A DNA stretch of 9,615 nt from CAYRUZ01 sp964427895 (GTDB lineage: Bacteria; Patescibacteriota; Gracilibacteria; Peribacterales; Peribacteraceae), in the NCBI GenBank assembly GCA_964427895.1, contig CAYRUZ010000028.1:1-9615 (forward strand). Reading direction: 5' to 3'. The position numbers and the translations under genes were made by a program. Each line of letters starts with the position of its first letter. Positions within the stretch are counted from its first letter, which is position 1. Shown piece by piece: positions 1 through 6,054 of the stretch. Under the pieces are notes generated by a model, which did not search any database, was not told the DNA's origin, and saw nothing but the letters and a program-made list of their open reading frames with translations.

Positions 1-1446
1 AACCGCACGAACGACGTCGTGCTGTTCGACCCGTCGGATCGCGATTATCCGCTGTCCTTCAACATCCTTGAGTGCCCCAATCCCGATCAGCGTTCGCTCG
101 TCTGTTCGGGGCTTATGAGCGTCTTCACCAAACTCTGGCCGGAGGCGTTCTCCGGACGCATGGAGCACATTCTGCGCAACACGCTGCTCGCGCTCCTCGA
201 GAACGAGGGCACGTCGATGCTCGGTATCCTGCGCATGTACGCCGACGATGCCTACCGCGTGAAGATCGTCGAAAAGGTCACCGACCCGCTCGTGAAGAGC
301 TTCTGGGAAAGCGAATACGCCGGCTGGACGGACAAATACCGCACCGAGGCCGTGGCCGCGATCCAGAACAAGATCGGCCAGCTGCTCTCCACGCCGGTCA
401 TCCGCAACATCATCGGCCAGGTCCACAGTTCCCTCGACATCCGCCACGCGATGGACACGGGCAAGATCATTTTGGTGAACCTCTCGAAGGGAAAGATCGG
501 CGAAGACACGTCGGCCTTCCTCGGATCGATGCTCGTCACGAAGTTCCAGATCGACGCCATGAGCCGCGCCGACATTCCCGAGAAGGATCGTAAGGATTTC
601 TTCCTGTACGTGGACGAGTTCCAGAACTTCGCCACCGAGTCGTTCGCCACCATCCTCTCCGAGGCCCGTAAGTACCGTTTGTCGCTTACCATGGCCAACC
701 AGTACGTGAGCCAGCTCATCATCGGGCAGGGCAATACGACCCTGCGCGACGCGGTGTTCGGCAACGTGGGTTCGCTCGTCAGCTTCCAGGTGGGCAGCGA
801 CGACGCCGAGGTGCTCAGCCTGCAGTTCGAGGAGATGTTGACGCCCAAGGACATCCTCAGCTTGCCGAAGTACCACGCGTACATGCGCCTGATGATCGAC
901 GGCATCACCAGCAAACCGTTCTCCGTTGCGACACTGCCGCCGCCCAAATACGAGCAAGACGAAGGCCGGGTGGACATCCTCCGCTCGCTTTCACGCGAGC
1001 GCTACGCCGAGAAGCGGTCGGTTGTGGAAGAGAAGATCAGCAAGTGGGCGTCCTCGACCGCGGAAGGAAAGGTGAACGCCAAGAGCGCCGAGAAGGCCAA
1101 GGAGAAAGAAGAGGAGGAGAAGAAGAAAGCGCGTGCCAAGGGCATGAGCCTCGACGAGTATCGTAAATGGCGCGATCGCGAGATGTGGACCAACGAGTTC
1201 AATGCCATCCGCAAGAAGCTGATGATGGGCCAGGAGATCACGCCCGAGGAGCAGGCAAAGTATGCCGAGCTGGAGCAGCGACTCGCAGCCAGCGGGGGGG
1301 TGCCGCCGCCCAGCAAATCGATGCTCGTTGCAGCGGGGCTCGATCCCGAGTCCGCACAGCCTGCCGTCTCTGCGGAATCTGGCGAGACCGTAGCTACGCC
1401 TGAGCAATCACCGGCTCAGAAGCCAAAGCCGAAGAAGAAAAAGTAG
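1..1446 (+). CDS. TraG/VirD4-like conjugation ATPase, C-terminal part (5' end outside window)
   Basis: C-terminal part of a P-loop ATPase of the TraG/VirD4 (type IV coupling protein, DUF87-like) group, which pumps DNA or protein through a type IV secretion or pilus apparatus at the inner membrane. The frame is open from base 1, so the start and the Walker A loop lie upstream. A Walker B-type strand with FFLYVDEFQNF is at bases 598-630, followed by a region of the TraM-recognition type (SEARKYRLSLTMANQY). The segment around VGSDDAEVLSLQF and the LPKYHAYMRLMIDG stretch look to me like the long Patescibacteria versions of this family. Bases about 1080-1285 encode a Lys/Glu-rich, probably coiled-coil segment, and the protein ends in a Pro/Lys tail (KPKPKKKK). 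No other secretion gene is visible here, so the partner genes must lie to the left. Family call fairly sure; the substrate is unknown. Confidence 0.85.
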   Translation, partial: NRTNDVVLFDPSDRDYPLSFNILECPNPDQRSLVCSGLMSVFTKLWPEAFSGRMEHILRNTLLALLENEGTSMLGILRMYADDAYRVKIVEKVTDPLVKSFWESEYAGWTDKYRTEAVAAIQNKIGQLLSTPVIRNIIGQVHSSLDIRHAMDTGKIILVNLSKGKIGEDTSAFLGSMLVTKFQIDAMSRADIPEKDRKDFFLYVDEFQNFATESFATILSEARKYRLSLTMANQYVSQLIIGQGNTTLRDAVFGNVGSLVSFQVGSDDAEVLSLQFEEMLTPKDILSLPKYHAYMRLMIDGITSKPFSVATLPPPKYEQDEGRVDILRSLSRERYAEKRSVVEEKISKWASSTAEGKVNAKSAEKAKEKEEEEKKKARAKGMSLDEYRKWRDREMWTNEFNAIRKKLMMGQEITPEEQAKYAELEQRLAASGGVPPPSKSMLVAAGLDPESAQPAVSAESGETVATPEQSPAQKPKPKKKK

Positions 1447-1500
1447 GAGACGGCGAAAGTCCGAAGGACCCGTGAGTCCCTCGTGTGCTGCGTCCGAAAC

Positions 1501-1716
1501 CTACGATTTCGGCGGGCCGTTGATCGCGGTGATCACGGCGGCGATAAAGAGTTCCGTCACGCCCGCTGCCAGGAAACCCAGCGCCCAGAGGACGCAGAGC
1601 CGCCAGTCCCGTGCTTGCTTCTCGATTTCTTCGAGGAAGCCGAACAGGGTCACCAGGGCGGCGAGGGTGCAGCAGAGCATCAGTGCCAGGAGGATCGTTG
1701 TCCATACGGTCTTCAT
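1501..1716 (-). CDS. Small two-helix membrane protein, unknown function
   Basis: A 71-residue protein I do not recognise. It has a hydrophobic helix at about residues 4-27, a short charged stretch with FLEEIEKQARDWR, a second hydrophobic helix at about 42-64, and a short polar tail ending GPPKS. That is a small hairpin-like inner-membrane protein with both ends probably on the same side. The case for a real gene rests on its start: ATG is preceded by AAAGGAG with five bases between GGAG and the start, the clearest Shine-Dalgarno in the window. It converges on the TraG-like gene with 54 bases between stops. Weak minus-strand promoter hexamers (TTGCCC near 1790, TACGCT about 18 bases downstream) could drive it. 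Function cannot be inferred. Confidence 0.65.
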   Translation of the reverse strand: MKTVWTTILLALMLCCTLAALVTLFGFLEEIEKQARDWRLCVLWALGFLAAGVTELFIAAVITAINGPPKS

Positions 1717-1721
1717 GAGAT

Positions 1722-1728
1722 CTCCTTT
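1722..1728 (-). promoter_or_regulatory. Strong Shine-Dalgarno of the 71-residue membrane protein
   Basis: Reads AAAGGAG on the minus strand, five bases before the ATG at 1716. It decides the start of this small gene and stands out because the other starts in the window lack a clear match. Confidence 0.75.
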
Positions 1729-1771
1729 GCGGTGTGAAACATCCGTTATGCAGCATTACCAGCGTAGCCAG

Positions 1772-1854
1772 GGCCTGCGCGGCCGGGCAATCGACATCGG
1801 TGAGCGATGGTTTTCCTCGCCGGCTTGCGGGAACCCCGCGGGGGTTCGATATCG
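1772..1854. other. Cluster of GC-rich inverted repeats upstream of the small membrane protein
   Basis: The 148 bases between the small gene and the terminator hold no protein gene but several short inverted repeats. GGCC flanks TGCGC at 1772-1784. GCGA-GG pairs CC-TCGC around a TTTT loop at 1804-1820, with one bulge. GAACCCC pairs GGGGTTC around GCG at 1831-1847. CGATATCG at 1847-1854 is a perfect palindrome. On the minus strand these would form a structured leader before the small gene. No known riboswitch is recognised. Confidence 0.3.
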
Positions 1855-1864
1855 GGGATATAAC

Positions 1865-1891
1865 AAAAAGGCCACTTGCGTGGTCCTTTTT
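1865..1891 (-). terminator. Intrinsic terminator hairpin, usable on both strands
   Basis: On the minus strand GGACCAC and GTGGCC pair around a GCAA loop, with one bulged A, preceded by AAAAA and followed by TTTTTGTTAT. The plus strand gives an equivalent stem followed by TTTTTGTGTTTG, so it can also act there. No protein gene ends nearby on either strand: the TraG-like stop is about 420 bases away, and the region on the other side is non-coding. That suggests it ends an RNA gene. The GNRA-type loop on the minus strand favours that direction. Confidence 0.7.
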
Positions 1892-2476
1892 GTGTTTGTT
1901 TGTCGTCCTTCTTCCGGCTAGCGACGCCGTCTTGCGAGGGCGTTGAGCCGTATGATGGGAAGGCTGACGGAGGAGAGGAGTCCTCGAATCTCTGCCGTGC
2001 TCTGGTCTCTTGTTTCTCCTCGTGACCCGGCGAGGTCCCCGGACCGGTCCACCACGAGAGTACAAGGACTCAAGGGGAACACTGGGGAGTGAAGGGGCTT
2101 CGTACCATGGAGCGGCCTCTCATCTATGGTACGCATATTGCAGAGCAGAGAGGCTTGTGGCCACGGATGAAGGGGGATGGGAAGCTCGGAACGATCGCTG
2201 TACCCAGATGGTGCAAGTGGATGCAGTGTGTGGCCGGGAGGAACGTTGGCTTTCATCCTTTCCCTCCTCGAGGTCACGGACGTCGTGACCACGAGTCTCT
2301 CTACTGGATGGTGTGAAGGGTCGTATGTGAGGTGGTGGCTGGCCAGCCGTGTGTGTTTGTCTTTCTGTTTTCCCTGAGCGGAGTCGGGGGTGATCTGCAC
2401 GAGGCAAATCAGCGCATCGTACTCAGCAGACCATAAGTGCGCAAGATTCTGTCCTGTTCAAAGTCATAAAAATGAT
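1865..2476 (-). ncRNA. Candidate structured non-coding RNA, about 600 nt, no known family recognised
   Basis: No frame here gives a plausible protein, yet inverted repeats are dense. In minus-strand order they are as follows. (1) GCGC/GCGC plus ACTTA/TGAGT at 2442-2412. (2) Immediately next, TGATTTGC/GCAGATCA with a CTCGT loop at 2411-2391. (3) The palindrome GGCTGGCCAGCC at 2348-2337. (4) CATCC/GGATG at 2310-2254 enclosing CTCG-T-GGTCACG paired with CGTGACC-T-CGAG. (5) An 11-position stem at 2133-2101 whose loop matches 2154-2148. (6) CTCGTG/CACGAG at 2058-2019. (7) CGGCT/AGCCG and ACGCC/GGCGT capped by GCAA at 1950-1915. A promoter-like element lies just upstream and a terminator closes it. 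The RNase P, tmRNA and SRP RNA motifs I know are absent. Strand is an inference: GCAA loops and G.U pairs in helices 1 and 2 favour minus; one pair in helix 5 favours plus. Confidence 0.5.
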
Positions 2477-2494
2477 TTCTAATATTACTTTGAA
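2457..2494. repeat. Eight-base inverted repeat in an AT-rich island
   Basis: TTCAAAGT at 2457-2464 and ACTTTGAA at 2487-2494 are perfect inverted copies 22 bases apart, inside a strikingly AT-rich stretch in a GC-rich window. The right arm falls in the spacer of the proposed minus-strand promoter and the left arm near its start point, which is where a dimeric repressor could bind. It could instead be a weak plus-strand hairpin before TTAATTTTTT. Confidence 0.45.
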
Positions 2495-2510
2495 TTAATT
2501 TTTTGCTCAA
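2482..2510 (-). promoter_or_regulatory. Putative sigma-70-type promoter of the non-coding transcript
   Basis: On the minus strand TTGAGC (2510-2505) is followed after 17 bases by TAATAT (2487-2482), in an AT-rich island containing AAAAAATTAATT. Spacing is ideal; hexamer matches are moderate, and other hexamer pairs in this AT-rich DNA are possible. Transcription would start near 2475 and run through the structured region to the terminator at 1865-1891. A plus-strand reading (TTCAAA, 17 bases, TAATAT at 2480-2485) also exists but would point into the 3' end of an opposing gene. Confidence 0.5.
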
Positions 2511-2559
2511 CTGAAAGCCAAACGTCGAAACGGTTTATCTGTGCTCATTTGTCCAGGCA

Positions 2560-3243
2560 TCACACCGCAAAAGCGACGATGGCGTAGGCGAGAACCATCG
2601 AAAATCCCGCTGCGGCGCCGGCAACCAAGCCGCTCACGAAGGTCTGTCTTCCCTCCAGTGGGGGGAGGTGCAGTCCCATCTCCGCAACGCAGATGGCCGA
2701 GAGGCAATTGCCGAGGATGGACCAGAGCGGGGTGTGCAGCAGCATCGCCGTATTGCGGAAAGCCCACCAGTGGGCGTTGAGTGCGGCTTCCTGGAAGAGC
2801 GGCGTGAGGGCGGCGGCCGCGATACCCGTGAGGACGAGCGTGAAGAACGGGGAAAAACGTTGCGACAGCCTGTCCGCGAGCGCAACGACGAGCAGGGTTT
2901 CGAGAATGCGCAGCAGCGGGATCCACACCGGCGTGCGCCAGAGCAGCGGTCCGTTTCCCAGGGTGACATCCACCGTCCGCGTGACGTCGACGAACCATGC
3001 ATCGGCCACCAACAGGACCAGGGCGATGCAGGCCCCGAAGAGCACTGTGTGGCTCATGGCCCGATCGTGCGTGCGCAGCCAGTAGGCGAACACGGCCGCA
3101 AGGGCGATGGTGGAAACGAGCAAGCCCGTCGTCCAATCGGAAGAGGGAAAGGACGCGCTCACTCCTGCGCCCACGGCCAGGATGCCGGCGACGCCCCACG
3201 CCAGCGGGAGGGGCAGCCGGACCTCGGACGAATGTGCCTCCAT
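2560..3243 (-). CDS. Seven-helix membrane protein, unknown function
   Basis: A 227-residue polytopic membrane protein with about seven hydrophobic helices (roughly residues 11-31, 37-55, 64-85, 104-122, 131-150, 165-187 and 203-226). It has few charged residues in the helices. A conserved-looking segment, EAALNAHWWAFRN then HTPLWSILGN, lies at about 152-179. That Trp/His-rich region is loosely like carotenoid-biosynthesis or DUF6989-type membrane proteins, but I would not assign a family. The ATG shares its A with the last base of the glyA stop (TAATG), so the gene is probably translated by coupling to glyA and belongs to the same transcript. No terminator is visible between its stop and the AT-rich promoter island just downstream. 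The reading is supported by continuous hydrophobic periodicity; function is unknown. Confidence 0.7.
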   Translation of the reverse strand: MEAHSSEVRLPLPLAWGVAGILAVGAGVSASFPSSDWTTGLLVSTIALAAVFAYWLRTHDRAMSHTVLFGACIALVLLVADAWFVDVTRTVDVTLGNGPLLWRTPVWIPLLRILETLLVVALADRLSQRFSPFFTLVLTGIAAAALTPLFQEAALNAHWWAFRNTAMLLHTPLWSILGNCLSAICVAEMGLHLPPLEGRQTFVSGLVAGAAAGFSMVLAYAIVAFAV

Positions 3244-4514
3244 TATGCGGTGATGCCCGGAACCGGGAATCGCACGCAGAATTCTTCGACTTCGGCACGC
3301 AGGCTGTTCAAAGCCGTTTCGTCATCCTTCGCCTTGATGGCCCGCAGCATCATGTCGCCGAGCGTTTCCATGTCCGCCTCTTTCATGCCCCGGGTGGTGA
3401 CGGCCGGTGTGCCGAGGCGTACGCCCGAGGGGTCCATGGGGGAGCGCGGGTCGTCGGCGATCATGTTTTTGTTGAGCGTGATGTTGACGCGGTCGAGCAC
3501 GTGTTCGACCTCTTTGCCCGCAACGCCCCACGATGCGACGCAGTCGATCAGCATGAGATGGTTGTCGGTGCCGTTCGTGATCAGTTTGGCTCCGCGATCC
3601 ATGAAGAACTTCGCAAGGTGCTTGCTGTTGGCGATCACTTGCCGCGCATACTCCCGGAATTCCGGCTTCTGGGCCTCTCCGAGGGCGACGGCTTTCGCGG
3701 CGACCATCTGCATGATGGGTCCGCCCTGGAAACCCGGGAAGACGGATTTATCGATCTTCTTGCCCAGTTCCTCGGTGCGCGTGAGGATCATGCCGCCGCG
3801 CGGTCCGCGCAGGGTCTTGTGGGTCGTGGTGGTGATGACGTCGAATCCGTCGGCGAACGGATTGCGCAGCTGTTTGCCCGCGATGAGGCCAGCGATGTGC
3901 GCCATGTCCGCGACCGTGACTGCGCCCACCTCGTCGGCGATGGCTTTCATCTTGGCGTAATCGAGTTCGCGGGGATACGCCGAAAAGCCCGCAAGGATCA
4001 TCTTCGGCTTCTCGCGGAGAGCGACCTGGCGCATCTCGTCGTAATCGATTTCGCCCGTGTCGGCGCTCTTCATCTTGTACCGGATGAACGTGAAGATCTT
4101 CGTGAGATACGTCACCGGATGGCCGTGCGTGAGGTGTCCGCCGTGGCTCAGATCCATGCCCATCACCGTGTCGCCCGGCTCGAGCAGGGCGAAATACATC
4201 GCCACGTTCGCCGGTGCGCCCGCATGGGGCTGCACGTTGGCGTGGCCTGCGTCGAAGAGCTGCTTGGCCCGTTCGATGGCGATCCTCTCCACGTCGTCCG
4301 TGAACTGCTGGCCGCCGTAGTAGCGCTTGCCGGGGTAGCCCTCGGAGTACTTGTTATTGAATACGGTGCCCATCGCTTCCAACACGGCGGGGGACACGTA
4401 GTTTTCCGAGGCGATCAGTTCAACGCCCGTGCGCTGGCGTTCCATTTCGCCTTCGAGGGCGGCGAACACGGAGGGATCTTGCTTCTGCAGGTGCGGGAAG
4501 GTGAATGCGGTCAC
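3243..4514 (-). CDS. glyA: Serine hydroxymethyltransferase
   Basis: PLP enzyme that interconverts serine and glycine, moving a carbon to tetrahydrofolate to give 5,10-methylene-tetrahydrofolate in the cytoplasm. The 423 residues match the usual bacterial length. Landmarks are ELIASENY at 32-39, the NKYSEGYPGKRYYGG block at about 54-68, the cofactor Asp203 and His206 in VADMAHIAGL, and the PLP lysine Lys233 in TTTTHKTLRGPRGG. GTDNHL and NITLNKN follow in the C-terminal domain. HAGAPAN (97-103) replaces the more common HSGSQAN. The start is GTG; an in-frame TAG lies about 20 bases upstream and no ATG fits, and no Shine-Dalgarno is seen. It overlaps the downstream membrane gene by one base. The cyclo-ligase gene further upstream on the same strand works on a by-product of this enzyme. 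Identification is secure. Confidence 0.97.
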   Translation of the reverse strand: MTAFTFPHLQKQDPSVFAALEGEMERQRTGVELIASENYVSPAVLEAMGTVFNNKYSEGYPGKRYYGGQQFTDDVERIAIERAKQLFDAGHANVQPHAGAPANVAMYFALLEPGDTVMGMDLSHGGHLTHGHPVTYLTKIFTFIRYKMKSADTGEIDYDEMRQVALREKPKMILAGFSAYPRELDYAKMKAIADEVGAVTVADMAHIAGLIAGKQLRNPFADGFDVITTTTHKTLRGPRGGMILTRTEELGKKIDKSVFPGFQGGPIMQMVAAKAVALGEAQKPEFREYARQVIANSKHLAKFFMDRGAKLITNGTDNHLMLIDCVASWGVAGKEVEHVLDRVNITLNKNMIADDPRSPMDPSGVRLGTPAVTTRGMKEADMETLGDMMLRAIKAKDDETALNSLRAEVEEFCVRFPVPGITA

Positions 4515-4539
4515 AGGGGGAAAGTGGATACGTTGCTAG

Positions 4540-4558
4540 CTTACCGCTTCTTGGTAAG
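4540..4558 (-). promoter_or_regulatory. Perfect hairpin in the glyA leader
   Basis: CTTACC and GGTAAG pair perfectly around a seven-base loop, ending about 26 bases before the glyA GTG. There is no T tract, so it is not a terminator; it may be an operator or a leader hairpin affecting initiation. No convincing promoter hexamers were found nearby. Confidence 0.3.
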
Positions 4559-4590
4559 AAACAAAGGCAATGCGATAAGCACATTATTCT

Positions 4591-4607
4591 GACAAGGAGA
4601 CCCTGTC
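4591..4607 (-). terminator. Weak hairpin just after the lipoprotein stop
   Basis: GACAGGG pairs CCTTGTC (one G.U) around TCT, starting two bases after the TAA of the discoidin-like lipoprotein. No T tract follows (AGAATAATG), so termination would be inefficient; it may instead protect the mRNA 3' end. It is the only such structure between the lipoprotein and glyA. Confidence 0.3.
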
Positions 4608-4608
4608 T

Positions 4609-5409
4609 TTATCGGCAAAATTTTGCACATTCTTTCTCGGGATCGATGAGATAGATATCAGAAAAGCTCGTACCTTTTTTCCCCTCGCATTTAATCAGTA
4701 CAGTTTCAATGCATGTTGGCGATGTATCAGTACAACACCACACAGGAAGATTATCCTCATCTTCTTTGGTGTAGGCACTACTTGCTGTGGCATTTACCGC
4801 CCAGTGAACTTTTCCATTTTTGTCCTTTAGTCCAACTGCATCAATTTCATTCCATCCTTTGTATTGCACAGAATCAATATAGAGCTTGATAGTCCTGGTC
4901 CCAGACCCGTTGTTCAGCGGTAACTCCGACACAGATATCTCCTTTGTTTTATGAGAGTACCCAGGATCTTTGCCCTCCCATAGCGTCTTTTCTTGTCCAG
5001 TAGCATTCGTGGATACGACTTTGGTCACAGCTCCCGGGTTGAACGTCTCGTAAATGAGGACTGAAACTGCGTCTATGGAGTCCTCGTATTCCAGCTTCAA
5101 CCATTCCTGTTGTTTATCTTCAGTGAGCGATGCCCATGCAGTCTTCGCATCACCCCGTTCTTTTATGAGCGTATCCGGCGCACCAGTTGCTTGTTCTGGC
5201 CCCCATGCCCTTCCATGTGTGACTTTGACGTACGAGTTGCTCTGCTTTTCATTTGCTACTTTTTTGACTGTCTTCGTTTCTTTCTTTTGCGCCTGTTCAT
5301 TCTCGTCCGTCTGCTGCGTTGGCACTATGGGTTCGTTTTTGGTGCATGCGCCGAGAGTAATCACCGCGAGGCTGAGACAGCCGACACGAACAACAGTGGA
5401 GAGGTACAT
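4609..5409 (-). CDS. Lipoprotein with a discoidin/galactose-binding-like domain and Cys-rich C-terminus
   Basis: A 266-residue secreted lipoprotein. The signal peptide ends in the lipobox LGAC (Cys22), followed by a Gln/Glu/Lys-rich linker to about residue 58. Residues about 60-195 look like the beta-sandwich family I know from surface proteins (WGPEQATGAPDT, AWASL, QEWLKLEY, IYETFNPGAV, GWNEIDAVGL), related to F5/8-type discoidin folds that bind sugars or surfaces. The tail carries six cysteines (225, 226, 233, 241, 261, 265), enough for three disulfides. Hand counts of sample lines give about 40-48% G+C against about 63% for glyA, and codons are AT-rich, so the gene may be acquired. It splits the cyclo-ligase and glyA genes (69 and 94 bases away). 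The ATG lacks a Shine-Dalgarno, but an in-frame TGA lies a short way upstream and no better start exists. Ligand unknown. Confidence 0.8.
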   Translation of the reverse strand: MYLSTVVRVGCLSLAVITLGACTKNEPIVPTQQTDENEQAQKKETKTVKKVANEKQSNSYVKVTHGRAWGPEQATGAPDTLIKERGDAKTAWASLTEDKQQEWLKLEYEDSIDAVSVLIYETFNPGAVTKVVSTNATGQEKTLWEGKDPGYSHKTKEISVSELPLNNGSGTRTIKLYIDSVQYKGWNEIDAVGLKDKNGKVHWAVNATASSAYTKEDEDNLPVWCCTDTSPTCIETVLIKCEGKKGTSFSDIYLIDPEKECAKFCR

Positions 5410-5478
5410 GCAAAGGCTGGGAAGAACTTCGTGAGTGTATGGACTGGTTTTCTGTGATGAAATCGACAGTGACCTTTT

Positions 5479-6051
5479 TCATTTTGTGATTATCCCACGC
5501 GCCGTCACGACGGCATCCATCCGTTGGTCATGCCGTTCCTCGGGAATCCCATCGACGATCTGGCACTCGTAACACACCCCGATGACGCGCGCCGCCGTGC
5601 GCGGGCGGATTTTGGCGAGCCAGATGTCGTACCCACCGTTGCCGCGTCCCAATCTGCGTCCTTCCCTGTCGAATGCGCGTCCCGGCAGCAGCACGAGTGA
5701 AGCCGCATCCGGTTGCAGTTCTTCGCCTTCCTCCGGCGGTTCCCCGATGCCGAATGTTCCTTTGCGCACTTCCGCGAGGGACATGACCCGGCGGAACACG
5801 AGCGCATTCTTTTCGTGGCGCGGGAGGTAGAGCGCGTGTCCGCGCTTGAGTATTTCCTCCATCGCCGCGGTCACGTCCACTTCGTCGGGCAAGGGGCTGT
5901 AGGCGCAGACGGCGCTCGGAACATCTGGAAGAAGCCCGACGATGCGACGGCAGACCGATCTACTCTCGCTCTCTCTCGCGCGGCCGTTGAGGTGCGACAT
6001 GCGCTCGCGCACGGCTTCCCGCAATTGCCGCTTTTGAAGCTGGAGGTCCAT
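5479..6051 (-). CDS. ygfA: 5-formyltetrahydrofolate cyclo-ligase
   Basis: Cytoplasmic enzyme (ygfA/fau/MTHFS family) that uses ATP to turn 5-formyl-tetrahydrofolate into 5,10-methenyl-tetrahydrofolate. The 190 residues fit the family. An N-terminal basic helix with KRQLREAVRERM binds nucleotide in relatives. VDVTAAMEEILKRGHALYLPR is the middle part, split at about residues 58-78, and the signature PGRAFDREGRRLGRG lies at about 123-137. The family usually reads GRGGGYYD here; this protein has GRGNGGYD, so one glycine and one tyrosine position differ. HDQRMDAVVTARG closes the fold. The ATG is three bases after the dnaX stop, so the two are surely co-transcribed. The product relieves inhibition of GlyA, encoded two genes downstream. 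Confident in the family. Confidence 0.92.
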   Translation of the reverse strand: MDLQLQKRQLREAVRERMSHLNGRARESESRSVCRRIVGLLPDVPSAVCAYSPLPDEVDVTAAMEEILKRGHALYLPRHEKNALVFRRVMSLAEVRKGTFGIGEPPEEGEELQPDAASLVLLPGRAFDREGRRLGRGNGGYDIWLAKIRPRTAARVIGVCYECQIVDGIPEERHDQRMDAVVTARGIITK

Positions 6052-6054
6052 GCG

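Noticed and set aside
1459..1469. GTCC-GAA-GGAC hairpin between the convergent TraG-like and small genes
   Set aside because: Only four pairs and no clear T tract; too weak to call a terminator.
1831..1862. tRNA-like T-arm (GGGTTCGAT)
   Set aside because: The bases flanking the loop do not pair as a T stem and no acceptor, D or anticodon arm can be drawn around it.
1918..2400. Minus-strand open frame of 160 codons in the non-coding region
   Set aside because: Low-quality translation rich in Ser, Arg, His and Pro, no ribosome site, no hydrophobic or domain pattern; the region is better explained by RNA structure.
1865..2476. RNase P RNA, tmRNA or SRP RNA
   Set aside because: The conserved GAGGAAAGTCC-type core, the tmRNA tag and tRNA-like end, and the SRP tip motif were sought on both strands and not found.
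2997..4592. Plus-strand open frame of more than 500 codons
   Set aside because: Antisense to glyA, with composition typical of a shadow frame and no recognisable domain.
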